NCBI GenBank assembly: GCA_003478935.1
Contig: QUFP01000006.1
Span: 68,756-132,755 of the forward strand
From: Firmicutes bacterium AF25-13AC
Lineage (GTDB): Bacteria > Bacillota > Clostridia > Lachnospirales > Lachnospiraceae
DNA length: 64,000 nucleotides
Direction of reading: 5' to 3'
Shown here piece after piece: positions 35,575 to 44,881 of the stretch. The position numbers and the translations under genes are program-made. The notes beneath the pieces were generated by a model that was given only the letters and a program-made list of their open reading frames with translations, did not search any database and was not told where the DNA came from. Within the stretch, counting starts at the first letter, position 1, and each line of letters opens with the position of its first letter.

Positions 35575-36788
35575 ATTTCCTGCGGAGAATCGAGATACAA
35601 AGCAATTGTCGGCTTTGGAGGCAGATATTTAACCGGATCCATGCCAGTATAGGTGATTGCTGCCGCGTCTTTAAGATTTGATAACACATCTCTTGTGACT
35701 GCCGGCAGATCCTTATCTGATATAAAAAGCTCTTTCTTACTCTGGCACAGTTCAAGAATCTTCTGTACAGCCATCTCTGGTTTTTTCATGCGATATATGG
35801 TATCACCTGACAAGACATAGCTATACTCAAGACTCTCACATAAAATGTGATATCGCTCAGCACTCACAGTCGCTCCATGTGCAAGTTTTGTAACTTTGAT
35901 CTTCGGACTATAGAACTGCTCATCATAAAAAATATTTTTCTTTTCATCAGAAAGCAAATATACGCCATTTGAAGCAATAGTATCCATAAAGGAATCAATG
36001 CGGCTTCCAAAAATGGAAACAGATCTTGCCTGCTGACTAGCCGAAACATAATAAGAATAATTTGTCTTTCCTGAAGCCTTTTCTGTTAAATATTCCTCTA
36101 AGAAAAACTGAATAATTTTACGCCCGTTTTCGTCAAACAGATTTTCATCTGGAATAAATTCCAGATATTTTCCCAGTTCAATTTTCCTTTTCTCTGTCCA
36201 TTTATAAAAGAACTCATTCAGATCTCGTATCACATATGTTCTCGTCTCACCAACGCGAAGCTCCAATAAAAGACCATTCTTGCATTCACCAATACAGCAT
36301 TTTACCTGCATTGAAAGCGGCTGTTTTACAGTCTGTTCAATTGGCAATGACCGTTTTTTGAAGAAGTTTTCCTTTAGAATTTCCATCATTTCTGCATCGG
36401 TGCTTTTTAAAATTCCTGGAATAAATGGATCTTCTACATTTGTTTTCTGAAGCATTAAAGGAAAAATCTCAGACTGCTTAACCACGTCTTGACCATATAT
36501 CTCTACAATATACTGCATCACCACCGCTGCCACATGCTCACAGCAAAAATATTGTTTTTGAAAATGACCACACCTGCAAGCTGTCTTTACAAGCTCACCA
36601 TTTTTCTCATCAAGCCATACTGCTCCATTGTAAATGCTTGTTCTCTGCATTTTTAAGCTCAGCTTTAAAAATCCATTTTCCTTTGTTTTCTCCAGTGTCC
36701 TTGTGCTATCCTTCAATATATCAATCATTCCATCTGCCAAATCTTCTTTTTTGAAGTCCGCAAGTGCATTTTTTATATTATAACTCAC
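35571..36788 (-). CDS. SWIM zinc-finger N-terminal part of the SNF2 helicase gene
   Basis: 405 codons from a GTG at 36788 with GGAGG nine bases upstream. SWIM zinc finger CRCGHFQKQYFCCEHVAAV (C-x-C...C-x-H) lies at about residues 70-90, followed by a helicase-associated region. It ends LDSPQEI; in the corrected frame this continues as QENMITCDVVAIYG. The GTG overlaps the upstream gene's TGA (GTGA), so translation is coupled to the pRiA4b-ORF3-like gene. Confidence 0.85.
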   Translation of the reverse strand: MSYNIKNALADFKKEDLADGMIDILKDSTRTLEKTKENGFLKLSLKMQRTSIYNGAVWLDEKNGELVKTACRCGHFQKQYFCCEHVAAVVMQYIVEIYGQDVVKQSEIFPLMLQKTNVEDPFIPGILKSTDAEMMEILKENFFKKRSLPIEQTVKQPLSMQVKCCIGECKNGLLLELRVGETRTYVIRDLNEFFYKWTEKRKIELGKYLEFIPDENLFDENGRKIIQFFLEEYLTEKASGKTNYSYYVSASQQARSVSIFGSRIDSFMDTIASNGVYLLSDEKKNIFYDEQFYSPKIKVTKLAHGATVSAERYHILCESLEYSYVLSGDTIYRMKKPEMAVQKILELCQSKKELFISDKDLPAVTRDVLSNLKDAAAITYTGMDPVKYLPPKPTIALYLDSPQEI

Positions 36789-38338
36789 TTTGTTATTCCT
36801 CCTGCAAGATGCATAAACTCATTCTTCGTATGACCATAATATTGTGGACGCCTGATCGTTGCCTCTAGCTTTTCAAGTGCATCTCCTAAAATTTTCACAC
36901 TGGCTGTTCCATTTATAAAACAATGTCTGTGATTATATACCACCTTCCTTGGACTCTCACCATTAATACATTTCAGCATCATCTCTGTGACTAATTTATT
37001 TTCATCTTCAAATCTCCTGCAGTTATCGACCAACACAGAAAAAAACATCTTATAACTAGGCAGAGAATAATCAATTCCATCAAACTGCAGTAATTTTATC
37101 TCCTCTCCACCTGGTATATAATAAGGAATCTCCTCAAAGTTCTTTTTCACCTGCTGTATGATCCAATCCTGGTCACTTGTAGGTTTAAAAAATACATTTG
37201 AGACACTTGACCACATATATCGCCATCGTCCTTCTTTTGCCCGTTCAGCAAACATATCCCAATATTGTTTTTTTGCCTCTTGCGCTATGATTTTTTTATA
37301 ATTGGCATCAATTAACGCACTGTAGTGCCAATAACTGGCAAATCCGTATAGATTCACGCATGCAGCAATTACAGCCTGTGCAACCTGAAAATTTCGAAGC
37401 GAACTTTTTTCTGGCTCTTTCATAAATTTGCCTGCTCCCATTGCAAGTTCAATACTCATATCAACTATGATAGAACCGCTATAATCTACATCAATAGAAA
37501 CCAATCCGTATTTCTCTAACGTTTCATATTCCAAATAGTCTTCGATACTTCTTGAAACCGTTCCACCTGAAGCATACAGTTTTAAAAATACATCAAATTC
37601 AGTCAAACTAATCTGTTCAAAAATATGCAACATAACATCTGGTTTTTCTATATAATCCTGCAAGATTAGTTCAGCTCTTTTTCCCTTTTGAATATTGGTC
37701 GGATGGTTCATATCTAAATTTTTTTCAATTTCTTTTAGCTCATCTACCCTCATTTGTTTTAAACTGTCCAAACAACTTTTCATCTGCACAAGTGTGGACG
37801 AATCAAGTTCAATACCTTTTTTACCAGATGCATGATTTTCTTTCGATACCCCAAACTCACTAAAAAGTAAATTAAGCTTTAAATTAACAGACTGTTTCTG
37901 AACCTGCAAATCCTGTAAGCTGTACCAACTATTTGAATAGCGATTAAATTCTGCTACTTCTTTTCTCCCATTCCCAATATTTGTTCCCTGAAAACGCAGT
38001 AGTATTGGATATTGGACTGTTTTTTCGTCAGAAAGTCTGTTTTCTTTTGAAACAAGTTCAATACGCCACTCCCAGCATACTTTATCATTTTTTTTAACGA
38101 TACATGACAACATTTTTTCTGAATCAGGCACAGACTCACTAAGCATAATTTCATCAACTTGTTGTGTGTTCTTTAATTGAACTCCATCTTTAAAAAATAA
38201 GGTATCAAAACCATGTGTATCCATATCCACACATACGCAAATCACCCTGTACAATTGCTGTAGGGTGATTTTTTTTGGTACCGCAATCTGCCTTATAACA
38301 TGGGGATTTGAATATTGTAGCGTACATTTTAGTTCCAT
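36785..38338 (-). CDS. pRiA4b ORF-3-like protein, partner of the SNF2 helicase
   Basis: 517 aa. Residues 1-60 (NPHVIRQIAVPKKITLQQLY and MDTHGFDTLFF) resemble the pRiA4b ORF-3/IS1096 TnpR-like domain. The rest is helical, with a C-terminal region containing YHYSALIDAN-like and HRHCFINGTAS segments and no recognised enzyme motif. AAAGGA lies six bases before ATG. It is coupled by a four-base overlap to the SWIM-SNF2 gene, implying they work together. Function unknown. Confidence 0.75.
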   Translation of the reverse strand: MELKCTLQYSNPHVIRQIAVPKKITLQQLYRVICVCVDMDTHGFDTLFFKDGVQLKNTQQVDEIMLSESVPDSEKMLSCIVKKNDKVCWEWRIELVSKENRLSDEKTVQYPILLRFQGTNIGNGRKEVAEFNRYSNSWYSLQDLQVQKQSVNLKLNLLFSEFGVSKENHASGKKGIELDSSTLVQMKSCLDSLKQMRVDELKEIEKNLDMNHPTNIQKGKRAELILQDYIEKPDVMLHIFEQISLTEFDVFLKLYASGGTVSRSIEDYLEYETLEKYGLVSIDVDYSGSIIVDMSIELAMGAGKFMKEPEKSSLRNFQVAQAVIAACVNLYGFASYWHYSALIDANYKKIIAQEAKKQYWDMFAERAKEGRWRYMWSSVSNVFFKPTSDQDWIIQQVKKNFEEIPYYIPGGEEIKLLQFDGIDYSLPSYKMFFSVLVDNCRRFEDENKLVTEMMLKCINGESPRKVVYNHRHCFINGTASVKILGDALEKLEATIRRPQYYGHTKNEFMHLAGGITK

Positions 38339-38374
38339 CTGATATCCTTTCTTTCGTTAACGATTTTTTAAATT

Positions 38375-38403
38375 ATTATACCATCAACACTTTTGGTTGT
38401 CGA
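38375..38403 (-). promoter_or_regulatory. promoter of the pRiA4b-like/SNF2 operon
   Basis: TCGACA at 38398-38403 and TATAAT at 38375-38380, spacer 17, divergent from the metA promoter. Confidence 0.6.
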
Positions 38404-38430
38404 TAGTCAAACTTGAATTAGCATCCGCCA

Positions 38431-38459
38431 TTGACTTTTCCTATAAACTGCGCTACTAT
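38431..38459 (+). promoter_or_regulatory. sigma-A promoter of metA
   Basis: TTGACT at 38431-38436 and TACTAT at 38454-38459, spacer 17. No SAM riboswitch is present; the leader is only about 30 bases. Confidence 0.65.
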
Positions 38460-38494
38460 TTTGATGTTAATCATTTGAGAGGAGAAAATTTGTT

Positions 38495-39415
38495 ATGCCT
38501 ATTCGAATACCAGATTCGCTTCCAGCTCATGCCATACTGGAAGCTGAAAATATATTTGTTATGACGGAACACCGTGCGATGCATCAGGATATACGTCCAC
38601 TTAATGTTTTGATTTTGAATCTGATGCCAACAAAAATTATTACTGAAACACAGCTTCTGCGTAAGCTCTCCAACACACCACTTCAGATATGTGTTGACTT
38701 TTTACAGACGGCAAGTTACACTTCCACACACACAGACCCTGAACATTTAAAACAGTTTTATTACACCTTTGACCAGATCAAGGACCGCCGTTATGACGGC
38801 ATGATTATCACTGGTGCACCGCTTGACTATGTGCCATATGAAGAAACTGCCTACTGGGATGAGGTCTGCAAGATCATGGAGTGGACAAAGACACACGTTC
38901 ACTGTACATTCCATCTGTGTTGGGGAGCTTATGCCGGACTCTACTATCACTACGGCATTAAAAAATTTGATCTTGACAAGAAACTGTTTGGCATCTTTCC
39001 ACATCAGATTTTAAAGAAGACATCACCGTTATTTCGCGGTTTTAATGATGAATTTCTTGCACCTCATTCCCGCGCAACAGATGTGAATGTTTCTGATGTA
39101 GCAGCCGTACCAGAGCTTGAGATAATGGCTCTTACAAAAGAAGGCAGTCTTGCCATTGCTAAGACAAAAGACAGCAGACAGTTCTTTGTCACCTGTCATG
39201 CCGAATATGATGCCAATACTCTTGCACTTGAATATAATCGTGATATGGAAAAAGGTCTTACAAGCGTTGACCTTCCAATCAACTATTTTCCAGATGATGA
39301 TCCGACAAAGGCACCAGTTGTCACCTGGCGCTCTACAGGACAGCTCTTATATTCTAATTGGCTAAATTTCTATGTTTACCAAAGCACTCCTTACGATATC
39401 AAAGACATCAAATAA
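38495..39415 (+). CDS. metA: homoserine O-acyltransferase (MetA type)
   Basis: 306 aa; activates homoserine for methionine synthesis. Seen: MPIRIPDSLPAHAILEAENI, catalytic Cys142 in HLCWGAYAGLYYHYG, and the catalytic His/Glu in FVTCHAEYD. Residue 111, which sets acyl-CoA choice (Glu for acetyl, Gly for succinyl in studied enzymes), is Asp here (TGAPLDY). An acidic side chain suggests acetyl-CoA, but this is inference. GAGAGGAG precedes the start; own promoter and terminator. Confidence 0.95.
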   Translation: MPIRIPDSLPAHAILEAENIFVMTEHRAMHQDIRPLNVLILNLMPTKIITETQLLRKLSNTPLQICVDFLQTASYTSTHTDPEHLKQFYYTFDQIKDRRYDGMIITGAPLDYVPYEETAYWDEVCKIMEWTKTHVHCTFHLCWGAYAGLYYHYGIKKFDLDKKLFGIFPHQILKKTSPLFRGFNDEFLAPHSRATDVNVSDVAAVPELEIMALTKEGSLAIAKTKDSRQFFVTCHAEYDANTLALEYNRDMEKGLTSVDLPINYFPDDDPTKAPVVTWRSTGQLLYSNWLNFYVYQSTPYDIKDIK

Positions 39416-39419
39416 AAAA

Positions 39420-39458
39420 CACAGGTACAAGACATCTGCCTTGTGCCTGTGCTTTTTT
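39420..39458. terminator. bidirectional terminator between metA and the MATE gene
   Basis: CACAGGTACAAG / CTTGTGCCTGTG stem (one mismatch), A-run on the left and TTTTTT on the right. Confidence 0.9.
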
Positions 39459-40844
39459 ATTTAATTACTTTGCTCTTTGCCGCCTTTTTTTCAAATGCGT
39501 GCGTCCAATCTGAGAAAATTAAAAACAGTAAAAATACAATGCTGCTGCAGCTCCAGGTCAGCGGGTAAGCCCAGCTGATCATTGTAAATTTTGGTATAAA
39601 CTCCAGTGCTGTTGTCACATAGACGATTCTAAGTCCACACCAGAAGGCGAGCATTGCTGCCATAGGAATGATTGATTTTCCACAGCCTCGAAGAACACCT
39701 GCTGCACAATGTGAGAAAGCAAGCAGACAGAAAAACAGCGTTGTCACATGCGCATGCATTTCTCCATATGAAACGGATTGTTCCTCATCTACAAAGAAAC
39801 GAAGAAGCGGCTCAATTCCAATATAGAAGCCAATTCCAATCAGCTCTGCCACAGCAACGCCCGTGATAATTCCAAATACAGCACCCTTCTTTGCACGGTT
39901 ATACTCCTTCGCGCCAAGATTTTGGCTGATAAATGTAGGAAGTGCCATAGACATACAGGTAATTGGGAGAAATGCAAATCCCTCAAGCTTACTATATGCA
40001 CCAACACCAGCCATCGCAAATGAGCCGAATGAATTGATATTTTTCTGAATAACGATATTTCCAATACTGATAACAGAATTTTGAATACCTGTCGGAAGAC
40101 CCTGTGTTATTACCTCATGCATCATAGGACCATTATAGTGAAGCTTTTTAAAATCAAGACGTGCAACTCCCTCCATTTTACACATACGATAAATGCACAT
40201 TACTGCACTTACACCCTGCGCAATGATTGTTGCCGCTGCTGCGCCGCCTACACCCCAGTTAAACACAGCAACAAATAATAAATCAAGCACTACATTGATT
40301 ACAGATGAAATAAACAGATAATACAGCGGATGAAGCTGTCACCAAGCGCTCTCATGATTGACATACCAATATTATACATGATAATAGTTGATACGCCTGC
40401 GAAATAGACACGCAGATACAATAGTGATGCTGGAAGCACATTCTCTGGTGTCTGCATCAGACGAAGCAAAACTGGAATCAAAATAATTCCTACAATCGTA
40501 GAAAGGACTGATGCGATAATTCCAAATAAAAAGTTTGTATGAATGGCAACTTCCACGCTTTTTTCATCACGTGCACCAAAATATTTTGAAATAACAACGC
40601 CGCCTCCAATGGCAATTCCATTGAAAAATCCAATAATTAAAAAGGTTAGACTTCCTGCTGAGCTGACTGCTGCAAATGAATCGTTATCTGCAAAATTTCC
40701 CACAACCCATGCATCTGCCACATTGTAAAACTGCTGCAATAGCTGGCCTAAAAATAATGGAATGGCAAATGACAAAATTCCCTTTGCTATTGAACCTTCT
40801 GTCAGCAAGCCTGCATTTTTCTTTCCTTTCGCCGTTATTCCCAT
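39457..40844 (-). pseudogene. MATE-family multidrug/Na+ antiporter, one frameshift
   Basis: Twelve-helix efflux pump of the inner membrane. The N-terminal part (40844 to about 40332: IPLFLGQLLQQFYNVADAWVVG, then MSIMRALGDSF) and C-terminal part (from VLDLLFVAVFNWGVGGAAAAT) are in different frames. Restoring one C in AGCTTCATCC gives DSFHPLYYLF and an intact 462-aa protein, the normal MATE length. No other defects. GGGAGG before the start. It lies 40 bases after the cobalamin operon's last gene and could be read through from it; substrate unknown. Confidence 0.88.
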
Positions 40845-40883
40845 TTTTATTTCCTCCCTGTTTTCCCCGACAATAGCGGTGTT

Positions 40884-41963
40884 TTATTTTATATTCTCGT
40901 CTGACAGTACTTCTTCTAATGCAGCCATCAAACGATCATTTTCCTCTTGTTTTTTTACTGCAATGCGATAATACCCTGATTCAAGTCCTTTATAATTACT
41001 GCAATCCCGAATCAGCACTTTTTTCTTTAGCAGCATTTCATATAGATTTTTCTCTGAATAAAAAAGCAAATAATCTGCCTCTCCCTGCCACACAGTAAGA
41101 CCGAGCAAACGAAGCTTTTCTGTAAGGTATTCCCTCTGTTTTTTTACATATTCTGATGTTTTCTGTACAAACTCATCTTCCTGTAGTGCCGCTTCTCCCG
41201 CACACTGTGCCAAGAGCGATACATTCCACTCTGGGAGCTGTCTTTTCAAACATTCCACCATTTTTTCAGATGCCGCCAGATAGCCTAGGCGCACACCCGG
41301 TATCCCGTATATCTTTGTAAATGCACGCACAACAATCAAATACTGTGAATGAATTGCATTTTTGATAAGGCTTTCATTTTGACGCTTCGTAAATTCAATA
41401 AAACATTCATCAATCACCAATGTAATTCTATGTTCACAGCAAAGAAAAACTATCTGTGAGAGAATATCAAATGAAATACATGCTCCTGTTGGATTATTAG
41501 GATTTGCAAGAAAAATCAAATCTGGCGCTTCGTGCGCTTTTATCTGTCTGATCAATTCCTGCACAAAATACTCTGTCAGCTCAAAATTATCTTCTTTTTT
41601 CAGATAATAATAGCGTACCTGACAGTCCTCGCATGCTGCTGAGTGCTCATAGCCTGAAAAGGACGGTGCAAGCACAAGTACAGTCTTTGGCTTTCTTGCA
41701 TGGATAATCGCCACAAAAAGCTCTGATGCACCATTTCCAAATAGAAGACATTCCTGCGGCACATCAAGCTTTTTCGCCATTGCTTCACTAAGCTTTGAAA
41801 CTTTTTCATCTGGATATTGAGTGCATAAAAAAATAGCATCGCCAAGTGCCTTTTTAACACCATCTGGCATGCCAAATGGATTTATGTTTACTGAAAAATC
41901 AAGCTCCACCTGATTACGATATACATCTCCGCCGTGTACGCTTTTTTCTGTATGCTTGTCCAT
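40884..41963 (-). CDS. L-threonine-O-3-phosphate decarboxylase-like aminotransferase (CobD, Salmonella naming)
   Basis: 359 aa PLP-dependent enzyme of the HisC-like fold. Makes aminopropanol phosphate for the cobalamin nucleotide loop. Seen: VHGGDVYRN and DFSVNINPFGMP at the N-terminus (typical of CobD rather than HisC), FLANPNNPTGACIS, and the PLP lysine region RAFTKIYGIPGVRLGY. It ends the cob operon, 25 bases after cbiB. Confidence 0.9.
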   Translation of the reverse strand: MDKHTEKSVHGGDVYRNQVELDFSVNINPFGMPDGVKKALGDAIFLCTQYPDEKVSKLSEAMAKKLDVPQECLLFGNGASELFVAIIHARKPKTVLVLAPSFSGYEHSAACEDCQVRYYYLKKEDNFELTEYFVQELIRQIKAHEAPDLIFLANPNNPTGACISFDILSQIVFLCCEHRITLVIDECFIEFTKRQNESLIKNAIHSQYLIVVRAFTKIYGIPGVRLGYLAASEKMVECLKRQLPEWNVSLLAQCAGEAALQEDEFVQKTSEYVKKQREYLTEKLRLLGLTVWQGEADYLLFYSEKNLYEMLLKKKVLIRDCSNYKGLESGYYRIAVKKQEENDRLMAALEEVLSDENIK

Positions 41964-41988
41964 TTTTGCCCCCTTTGATACCAGATTG

Positions 41989-43050
41989 TTATCCTGTGAA
42001 TTTTAGCAATATCATCAATACTACGCAGATTACCTCTCCAAGAACTGCAGCCGCATACATCAGATAATTGCAGCGGCAGATATCCTCTGGCAAAACTGCC
42101 CTTTTATCATCACCGATATATGGCTTTTTAATGACTTTACTGCCATAAATGGTGTCACCTGCCAGACGAATGCCAAGTGCACCTGCGCATGCAGCTTCTG
42201 TATGTCCGGCGTTTGGACTTGCATGTTTTTTGGCATCTCTTCTCCAGATATGCCATGCATCTTTAGTATTATATACTGCTTTTTCTTTGCCAAAAATCTT
42301 AGTCACACTAAGAAAAACGCTTCCTGCAATTAAAAGAAGTGCACTGATTCTTGCAGGAACCCAATTGATGACATCATCTAATTTTGCTGCTGCACGGCCA
42401 AAATACAGATAACGGCTGCTTTTATAGCCTACCATTGAATCCATCGTATTGACTGCTTTATAAATCATACCAAACACTGGGCCGCCAAGTGCCGTGTAAA
42501 GCATAGGTGCAATCACACCATCAGATGTACTCTCTGCCACTGTCTCTACTGCAGCACGCGCCACACCTGCCTCATCTAAGACATTTGTATCTCGTCCTAC
42601 AATCATGGAAACGGCATAGCGTGCGCCTGGCAGATCATTTTTTTTCAACGCGGTGTATACCTTTGTACTCTCTTTTTGCAGACATCTTGCCGCCAAAATC
42701 TGATATGTCATAATTGCTTCGACTACAAAACCAGCAATTGGATGAATTGCGTAAGCTCCACAAAAGATGATTCCTGAGACAATAGCTGTCGCTGCCAACA
42801 CACAGATTACAAGAAGTATTCCTTTTCTGCGCTCACTTCGTATTGTTGCATCATCTTTTATACCTGTACTATTTTTGGCATCGGCCTTTTTTTCTTCACC
42901 CTTATGCTTTTCTCCCATCAGCTTTTTATCAAGAAAACTAATAAGATTTCCCATAAAACGCACAGGATGCGGCATCCAATATGGATCACCGAACAAACAA
43001 TCAAGCAAAAAACCGCTGACAAATGCCAGCATATGTAATGTTATTGTCAT
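41989..43050 (-). CDS. cbiB: adenosylcobinamide-phosphate synthase
   Basis: 353 aa membrane protein that attaches the aminopropanol arm to adenosylcobyric acid. Seen: DCLFGDPYWMPHPVRFMG, the conserved family start, and later VETVAESTSDGVIAPMLY, NTMDSMVGYKSSRY and HASPNAGHTEAACAGALG. A charged insert near residue 50-70 (KGEEKKADAKNS) is variable. The start overlaps the phosphatase gene's stop by four bases. Confidence 0.95.
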   Translation of the reverse strand: MTITLHMLAFVSGFLLDCLFGDPYWMPHPVRFMGNLISFLDKKLMGEKHKGEEKKADAKNSTGIKDDATIRSERRKGILLVICVLAATAIVSGIIFCGAYAIHPIAGFVVEAIMTYQILAARCLQKESTKVYTALKKNDLPGARYAVSMIVGRDTNVLDEAGVARAAVETVAESTSDGVIAPMLYTALGGPVFGMIYKAVNTMDSMVGYKSSRYLYFGRAAAKLDDVINWVPARISALLLIAGSVFLSVTKIFGKEKAVYNTKDAWHIWRRDAKKHASPNAGHTEAACAGALGIRLAGDTIYGSKVIKKPYIGDDKRAVLPEDICRCNYLMYAAAVLGEVICVVLMILLKFTG

Positions 43051-43676
43051 TTGTCTTTTTCCTCTGCCTCTTCCATTGCAATTGGTGTCAGCTTTTCTAA
43101 CTGCACATTGTTGTCTTTTATCGATAGCTCAATTTCATAGCCCTGACCATTTTTTACCTGATAGTCATAATAATCACCGCCTGTAAGGCTACTCATTATA
43201 GCCATGATCGTGCCGCCGTGAACAATACAGACTGCACTTTTTTGTTTATAATCTTCCATACATGCTATGCACCATTCAAGTCCTACCATTGATCTTTTCA
43301 CAAATTCATCACGGCTTTCTCCACCAGGAAATGCAGTCACACCGCCGCTATCTATCCAGCGCTGATAATCAGGATCTCCATTTAAATCCTGATAATTTTT
43401 TCCTTCAAAGCATCCAAAGTCAATCTCCTTCCATTCAGGAAGCAAAATGGCTCTTGTATCCGGGTACAAAATATCCTTTGTCTGAAGGCAGCGAAGCATT
43501 GGACTTGAGAAAATAAGAAGATTATCTTTTTCTTTTGGATATTTTCCAGCTTCATTATAAAAAATAATCTGCTCTCCTCCTTCATTTGATAATGGCTCGT
43601 TTGTATTTCCAAGATAGGCGTGACGCTTGTTGGACTTCGTGGCCCCATGGCGGATAATATACAGTGTGATTGTCAT
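43047..43676 (-). CDS. cobC: alpha-ribazole phosphatase-like histidine phosphatase
   Basis: 209 aa. Catalytic RHGAT (YIIRHGATKSNKRHAYLG) and later VCIVHGGTIMAIMS match the phosphoglycerate-mutase-like phosphatases, here in a cobalamin operon, so removal of phosphate from alpha-ribazole 5'-phosphate is the likely role. The start at 43676 overlaps the previous gene's TGA (ATGA). Ribosome binding site weak, consistent with coupling. Confidence 0.87.
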   Translation of the reverse strand: MTITLYIIRHGATKSNKRHAYLGNTNEPLSNEGGEQIIFYNEAGKYPKEKDNLLIFSSPMLRCLQTKDILYPDTRAILLPEWKEIDFGCFEGKNYQDLNGDPDYQRWIDSGGVTAFPGGESRDEFVKRSMVGLEWCIACMEDYKQKSAVCIVHGGTIMAIMSSLTGGDYYDYQVKNGQGYEIELSIKDNNVQLEKLTPIAMEEAEEKDK

Positions 43677-44095
43677 TTCAGCCGCTGTCCTAGTCCACAT
43701 AATATACGTTCCACCCTTTCTGCCTGCTTTGCAAGCTCTATCATAAGTCGCCCTGTCTGCTCACGCCAGACGCGCTCTTGCCTTTTTATCGGCACAATAC
43801 CGTTTCCAAGCTCATCACAAATTACAATCGCATCAGGATTACTCTTAATCCACGAAAGAATTGTCATCTGTATTTTCTCTTCCTCCATACCCTCATCTAA
43901 TAAATCCCTAACCCACAGATGAAGATGATTTAAGATTAATATATCACATTCTGTTTCTAAAAGCATTTTTTTATAATGTGAATCTGCGCAGTCAATCACC
44001 TTTACAAAAAAATTCTCTGTCTTTTGATTTTCGTTGTATCTGCACTTCACATATTCAAGCTTTCCTTGTGCGAAACCTCCTATATATAGTTCCAT
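43673..44095 (-). CDS. degenerate CobU-like protein
   Basis: 140 aa. Resembles the adenosylcobinamide kinase/guanylyltransferase fold (MELYIGGFAQGKLEYVK, DILILNHLHLWVRDLLDEG, DAIVICDELGNGIVPI), but the P-loop GGFAQGKL lacks the Ser/Thr after Lys, and the guanylylated-His region found in the intact CobU of this operon is missing. It is also shorter than CobU (140 versus 193). Possibly a partner or regulator of CobU, or a decayed paralog. The gene is well embedded: 14 bases after cobS and overlapping the phosphatase gene by four. Confidence 0.8.
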   Translation of the reverse strand: MELYIGGFAQGKLEYVKCRYNENQKTENFFVKVIDCADSHYKKMLLETECDILILNHLHLWVRDLLDEGMEEEKIQMTILSWIKSNPDAIVICDELGNGIVPIKRQERVWREQTGRLMIELAKQAERVERILCGLGQRLK

Positions 44096-44109
44096 GAAAA
44101 TGTCCTTTC

Positions 44110-44880
44110 TTATAAGCAGGCAATTGCCGCCATAACCATCAGCGCACCCTCACACAGCGTTACAAAATATCCAGCAAGATCGCCTGTGATGCCGCCAAAT
44201 TCCTTTTTGCTCTTATAATAGTAATAGCCAAACACTGCCAAAGCACATATAAGCTGCATAATACCTGCCTTTGGATCCATCAAAATTTGCCATAATGCGC
44301 AAAGCGCTAACTCTCCATACAGGCTTCTCTTTACTATTTTCTCCTGTGCCGCATCTGCAAACATATACAGCGTTCCTTCTTTTTTTGCACACGGAAACGA
44401 GACAACTGCAATTGCACTAAAAATACGTGACAAAAAATATGAACCGCAAAATGATGCCATAACTGAGTAATTTTTAATCTCAGAATATGCACCTGCTGCT
44501 ATCAGCACATAAAGAACAGTCATAATCACGGCAAATGCACCAATATGAGAATCCTTTAAGATTTCTAGCTTTTTCTCGCGGCTTCCATAAGAATGAAGCG
44601 CATCCATCGTATCCATATAGCCATCCATATGAATACCGCCTGTCACCAAAAGAATGATTGCCAGGCCAACAAATGCAAAACACATTTTTCCAATGCCAAA
44701 TTGCTGGCAAAAAAGCCACCAGCACCATGATAACAGTCCTATTACAATTCCAACAAGAGGAAAGAAACACATTGAATAGCGCATATCTTCTTCCTTCCAC
44801 TCAAACTGCACCATAGGAATTTTGGAATACATAGAAAAAGCAATTGCAATTGATTTTCCAATTTTTTTAAATAGGTTCAT
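44110..44880 (-). CDS. cobS: adenosylcobinamide-GDP ribazoletransferase (cobalamin synthase)
   Basis: 256 aa polytopic membrane enzyme joining adenosylcobinamide-GDP and alpha-ribazole. Seen: FSMYSKIPMVQFEWKEEDMR, GIHMDGYMDTMDALHSYGSR (acidic Mg-binding signature) and KEFGGITGDLAGYF near the end. ATG at 44880 starts one base after the cobU stop; AGAGGA is seven bases upstream, and an upstream ATG at 44898 is less likely. Confidence 0.95.
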   Translation of the reverse strand: MNLFKKIGKSIAIAFSMYSKIPMVQFEWKEEDMRYSMCFFPLVGIVIGLLSWCWWLFCQQFGIGKMCFAFVGLAIILLVTGGIHMDGYMDTMDALHSYGSREKKLEILKDSHIGAFAVIMTVLYVLIAAGAYSEIKNYSVMASFCGSYFLSRIFSAIAVVSFPCAKKEGTLYMFADAAQEKIVKRSLYGELALCALWQILMDPKAGIMQLICALAVFGYYYYKSKKEFGGITGDLAGYFVTLCEGALMVMAAIACL

Positions 44881-44881
44881 T

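Noticed and set aside
38341..38494. SAM riboswitch before metA
   Set aside because: The promoter leaves only about 30 bases of leader and no S-box motifs are present.
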